A stretch of 64,000 bases of DNA, taken from assembly GCA_940671915.1 (NCBI GenBank), contig CALNVZ010003429.1:27146588-27210587 (forward strand), given 5' to 3'. This DNA comes from Paracentrotus lividus. Taxonomy: Eukaryota > Echinodermata > Echinoidea > Camarodonta > Echinidae. The number at the start of each line of letters is the position of its first letter. Positions within the stretch are counted from its first letter, which is position 1. The notes beneath the pieces were generated by a model that ran no database searches, was not told the DNA's origin, and worked only from the letters and a program-made list of their open reading frames with translations. Made by a program: the position numbers and the translations under genes. Below are positions 34,102 to 45,553 of this stretch, in pieces.

Positions 34102-35039
34102 CCCTATCAAGACCAAGGTATTTTGATGGTTCATAGGCCCAAGGGGGGGGGGCACATTGTGCCCCCCCCCTCCATATTTTTTTTGTTATTTGACCAATCA
34201 CTTTCATATTTGGCATGACGATAGAACAACTCAAGCTTTACAACTTGGTGCAACAAAAATTTCTCAAGGTCACCATATGGGGGCGCTATTTACAATTAAA
34301 TAAAGAAATACATAGAAAAATGCACAAAAATCGAATTAAATCATTTTGACTCTATAAAATCACAGTTTGATGATTGAGATTGGTTTAAATATGTTTTATG
34401 ATTCATTCATTGTTTATTCATCTATTTAAAATGTCCAAAGTTGCCAAATGGGGGCGCTTTATTCTCTGAAATCAGAAAAATGCAACTTCGCCACTAGAGG
34501 GCGCTTCAGGTAATTAACTAAAATAATCTAATTTTAACAGTTTTGGTACTAATTTTCACTGTTTAGGTATGCAAAGTGATTATACAATAAGAAATAATCA
34601 TATTCTGTGAATTTCAAGGGATAAACTAATTCAAAAGATTAGAAATGTGAAAAAATTGATATTTCAATATTTTCTTTTATATCTATGTTTTGGCGCCATT
34701 TTGCACATGAAATGTAATAAAAACAAAAGGAGAAGTGTGGTATTCAGTTTAGAATGTTATTCCAATTCAATTTGAATAAAAAAAACCCTCCATAATATTG
34801 TTTAAAGCAATGAATATCGAAAATTATCAAAAAATGGAGAAACATGGTTACCAATTTGTGGTTGCCATGGCAACACGGAACATCATAACCCTGCAAAATA
34901 TATATCAAAATGTTCGTGAATAAATTTTAGGAAAAGTCACCAAGTTTGGTGGAAAAAGATCCAAGCGTATAGAAATGGCGTATAAAAGTTTGGTAGGGGG
35001 GGGGGCACATTGTGCCCCCCCCCCTTGGTCTTGATAGGG
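34102..35039. mobile_element. piggyBac-like MITE, 938 bp
   Basis: Terminal inverted repeats CCCTATCAAGACCAAGG, with the complement at the right end, are flanked exactly by TTAA (34,098-34,101 and 35,040-35,043). TTAA target plus a CCCT start is the piggyBac signature. Just inside both ends is a G-run/GCACATTGTGC/C-run block. There is no transposase frame. It sits in the GGCGCCCC array, so it is younger than the array. Confidence 0.75.
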
Positions 35040-35043
35040 TTAA

Positions 35044-36130
35044 GTTTCAGATCATTTTTCGCCCCTACATTTGATCTAATTTTGGCGCCTTTACGTTTAA
35101 GATCATTTTGACGCCCCTCTAGGTTTAAGTTCGATTTGGCGCCCCCTAAATTTAAGGTCGATTTTGTGCCCCTAAGTTTAAGGTCGATTTTGCGCCCCTC
35201 CTAAATCTAAGGTCGATTTAGCGCCCTTAAGTTTAAGGTCGATTTGGCGCCCCCATCTCACTTTCGGGTCAATTTGGCGCCCCAACGTTAAGCTCATTTT
35301 GGCGCCCCTCTAATTTTAAGCTTGATTTGGCGCCCCCCTAAATTTAAGGTCGATTTAGAGCCGCTAAGTTTAAGGTCGAATTGGCGTCCCACCTATGTTG
35401 AAGGTCAATTTGGCGCCCCTATGTTTAAGCTGAATTTGGCATCCCTTAGTTTAAGGTCCATTCGGCACCTCTAAGTTTATTGGCGCTGCTTAGTTTACTG
35501 TCGATTTGGCGCCCCCTAATTTTTTTTTAAGGGCACCCCCGTCCCCTCCCCATTTTTCAATTTGGCGCCTTTACCTAGTTTAAGGTCGATTCGCCCCCCG
35601 AAATTTAATTTCAATTAGGCGCCCCCTCAGCTTCAGGTCAATTTGGCCCCCCATCTAATTTCTGGTCATTTGGCTCCCCTACGTTTAAGCTCAATTTGGC
35701 TCCCCCGTAGTTTAATGTCGATTTGGCGCCCCCCTAAAATTAAGGTCGATTTGGCGCCCTAAATTAAGGTCAATTTAGCCCCTATAAGTTTAAAGTCAAT
35801 TTGGCGCCCCTTAGTTTACTGTCGATTTGGCGCCCCTAAATTAAAGTCGATTTGGCGCCCTAAGACTTAAGGTCAATTTGGCGCCCCTTAGTTTACCCGT
35901 CAATTTGGCGCCCCCCCCCTAAATTAAAAGTCGATTTTGCGCCCCTAAATTTAAGGCCAATTTGGCGCCCTATAAGTTTAAGTCAATTTGGCGCCCCTTA
36001 ATTTACTGTCGATTTGGCGCCCTGAATTTAAGATCGATATGGCGCCCCCCCCCCAATTTTAAGGTCTATTTTGCGCCCTAAGTTTAAGGTCAATTTGGCG
36101 CCCCTTAGTTTACTGTCGATTTGGCACCCC
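35044..36130. repeat. GGCGCCCC short tandem repeat, main block
   Basis: Roughly 35-40 units of about 27-29 bp, consensus TTTAAGGTCGATTTGGCGCC then CCTAAG, on plus. Units vary by small indels. The core TTTGGCGCC contains the canonical E2F-like TTTSGCGC pattern, probably by chance. No translation is implied. Confidence 0.85.
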
Positions 36131-37338
36131 TTTTTTAAGGACGCCCCTTCCCTCTCCCTTTTCCCTTCCTCTCTCTTTCTCTTTCTTTCTTTTTTTCCTT
36201 CCTTCCTCTCTTTCCCCTTTTTTCCTTTCTCTTTTTTTCTCCTTTTTTCTTTTTTTTTCTTTCCCTTTTCTCCCTTTTTCTTCCTCTTTTCGGGGGCCCG
36301 GGCCCGTAAAGCCCCCCCCCCAGAATACGCGCATGTGCACCCACAAAATATTCAGGCAAAGATTATAATGAGCCAAGATTTTTATGTATCTTCAATTGGA
36401 TCCTAGAAAAGAGTCTATAAGGCACGATTTTTAGCTCAAAAACTTTCAGCTCGCGGATACTAAATAGGCTCCATAATTGCACAATTAACTAATTTTGTTC
36501 TCAAAATTTTGAGCTCGCGCTTCGCGCTCGCATTCCTATATATTCATTACTCAAAGAAACAATAAAAAGAAAAGCCATTAAGATTCTTAAAATATTTCAG
36601 CTCGCGCTTCGCGCTCGCGGATACTAAAAGTAGAGACTACAATTAACCCCAGTTTTTAGCTCCTAATAGAGTCTTTAATCATGATAATGCATATTATACT
36701 CAAAGTTTAACTCAAAATTTTCTGCTCGCGCTTCGCACTCGAAAAAAAATCCTTGAAAAGGTCCACTTTTTCAGATGTCGAACCCCCCCCCCCCCCCCCC
36801 CCGTAAAAATCCTAGTTACGGGCCTGATTATGATCAAGGTTGCGTTTCTGGTTGTTAATCAGACGAAAGGGTCAGCTTCTTTTTTTTTTACCTTATCGAG
36901 CTCCGCCATTGTACATTCAAATACAAAAAGAAAGCTCCTCCCAATCCCCACCCACCCTGTACTGCTACGATCCAGACAATTATTTTAGATCGCTTATGAT
37001 TTTATATAGTGCTACATCCGTCTGTTTTGAGATCATCTTAACTTAACTAACTCATATGAAAACGCAATTGGACATATAAACTTCGCTGAACAGCGTGATC
37101 AAAGGTCATCACGTGACCAAAGTGGGAAAACCCAGTGGAAATACAAAAAGAAAGCTCGCTCCCAATCCCCACCCCACCCTGTACTGCATACGATCCAGAC
37201 AATTATTTTAGATGGGCTTATGATTTATATATGTGCTACATCGTTGTTTAGATCACTTAACTAACTCATATGAAAACGCAATTGGACATATAAACTTCGC
37301 TGAACAGCGTGATCAAAGGTCATCACGTGACCAAAGTG
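36131..37338. repeat. pyrimidine tract, GCGC satellite units and a 220-bp tandem duplicate
   Basis: 36,145-36,290 is a C/T tract. 36,420-36,740 carries three CTCGCGCTTCGCGCTCG-type units. 36,781-36,802 is a C run followed by AAATCCTAGTTACGGGCCTG, a dispersed motif also at 40,295 and 45,808. 36,919-37,138 and 37,139-37,338 are adjacent copies of one segment (CAATCCCCACC ... CATCACGTGACCAAAGTG), the second ending at the N gap. Confidence 0.65.
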
Positions 37339-37363
37339 NNNNNNNNNNNNNNNNNNNNNNNNN
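37339..37363. other. assembly gap, 25 N
   Basis: A run of N at the junction between two near-copies of the same 3.5-kb segment. Confidence 0.99.
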
Positions 37364-40300
37364 ACGTGAAAAACAAGTAAATTTTAAACGTTTTGACGGT
37401 TAGAATCCATAATGTAAATTCTTGGTAAAAGAGGAAAAACATAGCGTGTGCGAATAGGGAACGGAAATTTGATGCATTCGAAATGAATTAGAAAAACCCG
37501 GTCATTTTAACCGTCCTCACACAATGTAATAAGCAATTGCGGAAAAGATGATGCGAGCGCGAAGCGCGAGCGAAATGTTGCTATGGTATTTAACAAACCA
37601 GGAGGCATGGAATTTTTAAATTTTTGCTATTTCTAGATAGAGGACCATTTTAAAGACCCCTTCTGTGTTTTTTGGGGGCCCCTTAGTCAGATTAAATAGG
37701 ATATAGTTGGAGCCACTAAGTTTAAGATAATTGGCACCCCTAAGTCTCAGGTCAATTCGACGCCCCTATATTTGAGCTTCAATTCTTGCGTCCTTTAATT
37801 TAGATCGATTTGGCACCCCTTAACTGCAGGTTAAATCAGCGCCTTAAGTCTCAGGTCAATTCAGCGCTCCTTAACCCTATCAAGACCAAGTATTTGATGG
37901 TTCATAGCCAAGGGGGGGGCACATTGTGCCCCCCCCCTCCATATTTTTTTTGTTATTTGGACCAATTCCACTTCATTTGGCATGACGATAGAACAACTCA
38001 AAGCTTTACAACTTGGTGCAACAAAAATTTCTCAAAAAGGTCACCATATGGGGGCGCTATTTACAATTAAATAAGAAATACATTAGAAAAAATGCACAAA
38101 AATCGAATTAAATCATTTTTGACTTCTATAAAATTCAACAGTTTTGATGATTGAATTTGGTTTAAATTGTTTTATGTTCATTTCATTGTTTATTCCATCT
38201 ATTTAAAATGTCCAAAGTTGCCAAATGGGGGCGCTTTATTCTCTGAAATCAGAAAAATGCCAACTTCGCCACTAGAGGCGCTTCAGGTAATTAACAAAAT
38301 AATCATTTTAACAGTTTGGTACTAATTTTCACTGTTTAGGTATGCAAAGTCGATTTTACAATAAGAAATAATATATTTCTGTGAATTTACAAGGGATAAA
38401 CTATCAAAAAGATTAGAAATGTGAAAAAATTGATATTTCAATTTTTCTTTTTATATTTGTTTTGGCGCCATTTTGCACATGAAATGTAATAAAAACAAAG
38501 GAGAAGTGTGGTATCAGTTAGAATGTTATTCCAATTCAATTTGAATAAAAAAAACCCTCCATAATATGTTTAAAGAATGAATATCGAAAATTATCAAAAA
38601 ATGGAGAACAATGGTTACCAATTTGTGGTGCCATGGCAACACGGAACATCATAACCTTGCCAAAATATATATCAAATGTTCGTCGAATAAATTTAGGAAA
38701 AAAGGTCACCAAGTTTGGTGGAAAAAGATCCAAGCGTATAGAACAAAAGGCAATCCCCCCCGGTCTTGATATGGTTAAAGTTTCAAAGATCATTTTTCCC
38801 CTACATTTGATCTACGGCTTACGTTTAAGATCATTTTGACGCCCCCTAGTTTAAGTCGAATTTGGTCCTCAAAGGTCGATGACCCTAATAAGGTCGATTT
38901 TTGCCTTAAAATTAAGTCGATTGCTCAAGACACGCCCCATTCCACCTTTCGGGTCAATTTTGGCGCCCCAACGTTAAGCTCATTTTGGCGCCCCTCAATT
39001 TTTTAAGCTTGATTTGGGCCCCCCTAAATTTAAGGTCGATTTAGAGCGTAAGTTTAAGGTCTAGCATGTCCACCTTGTTGAAGGTCAATTGCGCTCATTG
39101 TTTAAGCTTAATTTTGGCATCCTTAGTTTTAGGTCCATTCGGACTCCATATTTGGCGCTGCCTTAGTTTACTGTCGATTTTGGCGCCCCCTAATTTTAAC
39201 ACCCCCCCCCTCCCATTCAATTGGCGCCTTACCTAGTTTAAGGCGATCGCCCCCCGAAATTAATAAATCCCCGCCAGCTTAGGTCAATTGGCGCCCCATC
39301 TAAGTTTTCTGGTCAATGGCTCCCCTACTAATCCATTTTGGCTCCCCGTTAGTTTAAGTGTTCGATTTGGCGCCCCCCTAAATTTAGGCGATTTGGCGCC
39401 CCAAAATCAACCCCCTATAAGTTTAAAGTCCACTCCCATTTACTCATTTTGCGCCCTAAATTTAAAAAAACGACCTCCCAGACTAAGGTCAATATTGGCG
39501 CCCCTTAGTTTACTGTCAATTTGCCCCCTCTAAATTAAAAGTCTCATTTGGCGCCCCTAAATTTAAGGCTCAATTGGCGCCCCTATAAAAAACCCCCTTA
39601 ATTTATTGTCGATCTCCCTGAATTTAAGATCATCCCCCCCCCCTAAAAGTCTATTGCCCCCTAAGGTTTAAGGTCAATTTGGCGCCCCTTAGTTTACTCA
39701 TGGCACCCCTTTTTTAAGGACGCCCCTTCCCTCTCCCTTCCCCCCCCCTCTTTCTTTCTTTTTTTTTCCTTCCTCCTCTTTTTCCCTTTTCCTCCTCTTT
39801 TTTTCTCCCCCTTTCCCTTTTCTCCCTTTCTTCCTTTTTTCGGGGGCCCGGGCCCGTAAACCCTCTCCTCCCCCGAGAATACGCGCATCACCCCAAAATA
39901 TTCAGGGCAAAGATTATTAATGAGCCAAGATTTTTTAGATCTCAATATCCTATAAAGAGTCTATAAGGCACGATTTTTTAGCCAAATCTCACCTCTAAAT
40001 AGGCTTCTATATTGCACTAATACCCCTATTGTTCTCAAAATTTTGAGCTCGCGCCTTCGCGCTCGCATCTCAATTCATCCATAAGAACAATAAAAAAAAA
40101 CCATAATCAAATCATCTCTTGCGCTTCGCGCGCGGATACTAAAAGTAGTAGACACAATAACCCCAGTTTTTAGCTCTAAAAGATCAATATAGCATATTAA
40201 CTAATATATTACTCAAAAATTTCTCCGCGCTTCGCCACTCGAAAAAAAATCCTTGAAAAGGTCCACTTCAAGAACCCCCCCCCCCCCCCCCGTAAAAACC

Positions 40301-40820
40301 TAGTTACGGGCCTGATTTGATCAGGTTGCGTTTCTGGTTGGTAAATACACTGAAAGGGGTCAGCTTCTTTTTTTTTTACCTGATCGAAGCTCCGCCATTG
40401 TACATTCAAATTACAAAATAAAGCCTCTCCCATCCCCACCCCACCCTTACTGCATACGATCCAGACAATTATTTTTAATGGGCTTATGAGTTTATATATG
40501 TCTACATCGTGTTTAGAATCACTTAACTTTAACTCATATGAAAACGCAATTGGACATTATAAACTCATCAGCGTGATCAGCATCAAATCCCTAAAAGTGG
40601 AAAACCAGTGGAAATACAAAATATAGGAAAGCTCGCTTCCCAATCCCCACCCTCATCCCTGTACATGCATACGATCCAGACTAATATTAATTGGCTTTTA
40701 TGATTTATATATGTTGCTACATCGGTTGTTTAGATCACTTAACTAATTCATATGAAAACGCAATTGACATATAAACTTCGCTGACAGCGTTGATCAAAGT
40801 CATCACGTGACCAAAGTGGA
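37364..40820. repeat. noisy second copy of 33,596-37,338
   Basis: It starts ACGTGAAAAACAAG, matching 33,596, and ends CATCACGTGACCAAAGTGG, matching 37,338. In between it follows the same order: long-unit satellite, piggyBac-like MITE (right end corrupted near 38,760), GGCGCCCC array, pyrimidine tract, GCGC units, C run, 220-bp duplicate. It is about 290 bp shorter, with many single-base indels at homopolymers and garbled array units. This pattern fits uncorrected read sequence or an unmerged haplotype rather than biological decay. Confidence 0.75.
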
Positions 40821-41055
40821 AAAACCGCAGTTGCTAAAATTAATATAATTTTTTCTGTATGTGGCTCACAAAACACCGTCATACCACAAAACAACCACAG
40901 TACATTCGCGTCCAATCTCTTATCGTGTTATATTACGGACTACGTAAGCGCTGAAAAAAAGGTTAAAAATATGTTATGATTATACCTCTTTTGTACTGGA
41001 TATTTTGTGGAACACAAGTGCAGATGGACTTTATGATGGGAATTCCCAAAATTAT

Positions 41056-42740
41056 GAATTATAGTTAACATTTATGGATAATGGAAGGAAGCCTATTTCC
41101 AGCCGTGGTTGGATCACGTTCCCTATCTTCACTATTGGTTTTTACCCATTCATGGACATATACGTGTAATTTCATCAATTATATTAAAAAAAAATTATAA
41201 TTGTAATGCGTACAATTATCGGTGGTATGTACTGATATGTATGTGTAATGCAAAAAAGTATGCAGGCAAAGCTTAAAAAACTGGAGAGAGAGAACAGAAG
41301 TGAAACGGACAGAGAGAGTTGAAATAAACTTTTTGAAAGAACGAAATTGAAATGTGTAATGCGATGAATTTACATAATAATTACCTTTTCACAATTCAAC
41401 TGATAAAAGATTTGGGAGAAAATCAACCAATATATGCTCATTGTTAACTACATTTGGATTGATTGAATTTGGGTTAGCATGAGAATATGCGATTGTTTTA
41501 TCCTTAGACTCCACCATTTTATTAGTAGATTATATTACTATGTCATAAACTTTGAGAACATGCTTAAAAATAAATAGGGTTATGACCTCCTGACGAAGCT
41601 ATGGAGGATTCTAAAGACGTATGTTTTGTTATGTTTTTACGTTATTTGCCCCATTGACGCACCGCGGATTTTTGAAAATTTATGAGCGCGTGCGACCGTA
41701 TTTGTAGGCTGGAAACGATTTAAAATATATAGAAACTCCTAAGAGAAGTGTCTAAATTGCCACTCAAGAAAAAAAAAAAACCCGGAGTTTACGCGATTTA
41801 TAAAGAGCGCGCAAAAACGCGCGGGAAAATTTTCAAAATGCTTGAAATGGCCTGTGTATGATAATGGGTGATTTTGAGTATTTTTTAGATTTTTGAAACA
41901 CCGGTTTTTTAAAAATTTCATCCTGTTTAAAAGCATTTATCAAATAGGCTGTCAAATTTTTTTTGTTAGAAACATGACGATCTTCAATTTGAGACCAGCC
42001 ACAGCTCATTTGGCGACAATTTTTGACGCCAATGAAGAGAAAATGTATTTGCAATTTATGTGAAATCCAACTCTGAAAAGATTAATCTGGGGGTTACCAT
42101 TCATCCTGAAGAATTATTAAGATTTTGTGTAGGCATGTTTTTGGCCCAAAAATGCAATTTTTGCAAAATTGACAAAATCGCGCGCGCGTAGTTCCAAACT
42201 TGAGAGACGCCCATTTCGTTATGATTCGGGTCAAAATAGTGGTTTATGTGTCAATTGCTGGTGAATATTATCAAGATTACTTAAAGAGCCAAAAATCGAG
42301 TATCTGGAGCTGCATTCTTTCCCGACGCGGCATTAATGCGCCAAAATCGTAACGCGCGCGTTTTTTCTTGAAAGGCTTAAAATGACCCGAAACGTACTCT
42401 AATTAGCCATAAAGTGATTTTGAAATTTTAAATTTTTGCGCGCGCGTAGATTCATTTATGGCGTGCGATACACCGCGCGCAACATGACCCAAAAGATGTG
42501 CTTCAATTTGAAGTTTATGTGTACTAAATATGATTGATCAATGATTATTGGTTATGAAGTTATGATTGATAATGTGATTTTACAAAATTGGCGTCTAGAT
42601 GACGTCAATTATGGCTAATGAGCTATAAATTTTTCAGTGCTTCAGATTTTATTAATGCATCCTATCATTGCGCTGAAAATTTGAATACTGGGGCATTTAT
42701 TTTTGACGTTATTCGTTGTCTACAAGATTTGTACATATAA
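41056..42740 (-). repeat. right arm of the large inverted repeat, part 3
   Basis: The inverse of the left arm from about 14,500 to 12,975. It includes CCAGCCGTGGTTGGATCACG, TACAATTATCGGTGGTATGT, the GCGCGCG-rich tracts, and finally GGCGTCTAGATGACGTCA at 42,590. It extends about 130 bp further (to TACAAGATTTGTACATA) in common with the third copy at 17,225. No gene was recognised. Confidence 0.8.
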
Positions 42741-43130
42741 AAAAGAAAGAAAAGGAAGATTCTGACAATAACAAGAAGGCTTGATATGTACATTACGTAA
42801 TACCACCTAACAAGAGGTGGGTATGTTTATAACATACACCTAAAAAAAAAGGAAGATTCGGACAATAACCAAGAGGTGGTAGGCTTTGCAACGATCGTCT
42901 GCGTTCGCGGAGCGGGGGTGGAGCGGGGATGGCCGCACCCTTCGTGAACACCGGGGGGGGGGGTTTTCTCGAAAGGGGTTGAGGGAGGGAGTAAATTAAC
43001 CACATTCGGAACACCGGGGGGGGGCTTTTCTCGAAAGGCTGTGTTCAGTAGTTTTCTGAACAGTCGCTTTTTTATGAAAATTATTCATAAATTATTACAA
43101 TATAATATTAATAATTAATAATAATAATAA
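42741..43130. repeat. inverted repeat, left member (pair at 45,850-46,170)
   Basis: 42,888-43,110 holds GCAACGATCGTCTGCGTTCG, CGGGGATGGCCGCACCC, TTCGTGAACACC, G runs, TCTCGAAAGG and an AT-rich tail. The same items occur inverted at 45,850-46,170, and in part at 47,410-47,495. The pair may bound a composite element of about 3.3 kb. Confidence 0.65.
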
Positions 43131-44269
43131 TACCTAATATTTCTATCGCGCCTTTCCCAAATATAATAGGAGAAATAGAGGAGAGCTTGCATTTTTGTTG
43201 ATTTTGGAGTTCATAATTCTAGAGAGATAGAGAAATAGCGTGTTGTCTATTCTGAAGAAATTCACATTTGCATAGAAGTTTAGAAGCTCCGTCCAATAAT
43301 AGTTAAACAGCCTTAAATAGAAAAGTAGCATTTTGTTGATATTTGAGCCCGTGAGGCATGGACGCTTGTAGTTGGACACAAGACACACATACTTGACCCC
43401 TTTTTTATATTTTGATAACCGAGCGGTTATCAAAAATCATAGACGAATGTGACCGGAGGAGACTCGGGAGCGCGCCCCCTCCACTCCAGTGACATGCAAA
43501 GTCTTTCGTGCAATCTGGCAATATATAAAAGGGAACCAAACAAAGTCCAAACAATCGTCGAAGAATGGAGGGGTGGGAGTAGTGAAAAACATTGCTTCTT
43601 GAACGGAGTCCATGATGAGAATGATTTTATTTCAGACACAATTCTTCCGCAGATCAGATGCAAGTTTTAAGTTTACGCCTGGGAAAGTGTGTTGCGCTTT
43701 GATGTTGAAGAACAAAAGAGACCGCGTTTCTATGATAATTGCCGACATGCGCGCGTATGACATATTTATGTAGATTACCCGGCGCTTTGATTAGTCGGTA
43801 AATTTGTAAACAACTCAACAGTTATTTTTTTTTAGCATTCTCCCACGATTGGCTCAGGTTTACAATTTGACGCAAGGGTTGCTATCTTTTTATTCTCAGT
43901 TCGACATAATATATTGCAAGATTTCTAACATGACACCAAATAATCAAAACATTCATTTAATCCTCTTATTCTTTCTTCTTTCTTTGTTATTTCTTCTTTT
44001 TTTCTTCATAATTTAAGATCAAGAGTGGGGCGACTCCGCCCTATATCGACGATATATTTAAGCCTTTTGGAGCGGCCGGCATTCATGGGCATCACTTCTG
44101 AACTTGAGCTTCGGTGGGGGCGGGGGGGGGGGGGGGGGGGGGGGGGGTGGTGGTACACCATGGACCTCGCCTCGGCTTTCCGGCTACTAAAATACTCAAA
44201 ATAATTTGAATTAGAATAAGAATACTAGAAAGTGCCCCTTTATTGATTCAATATATCTTTTAAATTAAC
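43131..44269. other. unassigned, with a SINE/LINE-like tail and a G run
   Basis: 43,090-43,170 has (AAT)n next to ATTTCTATCGCGCCTTTCCC, which on minus looks like the 3' tail of a short retroelement; 43,145-43,440 may be its body. 43,410-43,435 is a TTTTGATAACCG/CGGTTATCAAAA palindrome. A 73-codon frame at 43,449-43,670 has an antisense twin and no motif. 44,117-44,147 is a long G run. Confidence 0.4.
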
Positions 44270-45514
44270 TTTTCGGTTCGCGCTCGCGGATACTGTACAT
44301 CATAATGCAAAATTAACTCCAATTTTGAGCTCAAAATTTTATACCAATTCAGTAGGGTATAGAATGCACAATTAACTCAAATATAAAAACCAAATATTCT
44401 AAATCATAATGCACATATAACTCCAATATTTACCTCAAAACTTTCAGCTCGCCCTTCGCGCTCATGGATACTAAATGAGGTCTATAATACACAGTTATAC
44501 TAGAAAGTGCCCCTTTATTCTATATATCTTTTAAAACCCAAAATTTTCGGCTCAGGCTTCGGCGCTAGCGGATACTAAACCATAGGCCTAATGCACAAAT
44601 ATCTCCAATTTTGAGCTAAAAAATTTTGGCTCGCGCTTCGCGCTTGCAGATACCAATAATTCAGTAGGATAGGCCTACATAATGCGCAATTAACTTAAAT
44701 TTTTACCTCAAAGTTTTCATCTCACGCTTCGCGCTCGCCATACATTCGTGACTTTTTAAGCCCTCAGGCCACCCTAACCCCCCCCCCCCCCCCACACAAC
44801 ACACACGAATAACGAACGGATAGAATTGCAAAATAAATTATTTAGTTATTGAAGTGATAACGGATCAATTTTAGAAATGAAACTTATTCTTTACCGGAAG
44901 AATTCGCCGCTGAAATAAATTTTCATCAAATAAATACAGAACGAAAACAATTGAGGAAGACATTATCTAGTTATGAACTGTTAACGGCCCGACTTTAGAA
45001 GCGAAACTAATTTTTTTTAGAAGTCGCCGTTGATAATTTTGTGAAATAAATTCTCCGAAAATAAAAATTTAACAGCAGACGCTGTTAAATTACGACACCC
45101 CCCCCCGCGGCCCCCCCCCACAAAAAAATTCCCCCTTATCTGGAGGTTATTCATGGGTGACCAAAACACAGTCCCCAACTATTTTAACCCATTCGCTCTG
45201 TCAATAATAATAGCTCAATTTTCGGAATAACGAACCTTTTTCTATTTTTAGAATAACGAACCTTTTTTATTTTAGGAATAACGAACACAACCCCCCCCCC
45301 CCTGCGGACTACCGGACCGGGAGCGCGACCGCGGACTATCGGACCAGCGGTCTTTCGGGCTATAGCTGCTTGGGGGGGGAGGGGTCTGAAATTATGAACT
45401 TCAGTATCAAAAACAAAAAATGCAAGCTCTCTCCATTTCTCCTATTCAGGCCGTACCAGGGGGTTCGGGGGGTTCGAACGAACCCCCCCCGCTGGCGACC
45501 AGACGTCCGCTTCA

Positions 45515-45553
<39 letters not shown>

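Larger units (their letters stand above)
29699..41055. mobile_element. 11.4-kb insertion with 8-bp flanking duplication
   Basis: The right arm is broken between 29,698 and 41,056, and GAATTATA stands at both edges. The undisturbed left arm shows only CTAATAAAATAGTTAAC there, read in the same direction. An 8-bp duplication fits hAT-type and some other DNA transposons or integrases. I see no matching terminal inverted repeat (left AACAGAGTATAAAG, right complement ATAATTTTGGGAATTC) and no transposase, so the class is unknown. Its true length is probably nearer 7.9 kb, because 37,364-40,820 looks like a duplicated assembly segment. Confidence 0.55.

Noticed and set aside
36071-36406. 111-codon plus-strand ORF and antisense Lys/Arg ORFs
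   Set aside because: Pyrimidine/purine tract artefact, repeated with different frames in the noisy duplicate at 39,694-39,945.
43430-43670. Overlapping sense and antisense ORFs of about 75 codons
   Set aside because: Neither has a motif or splice context, and mirrored open frames point to composition.
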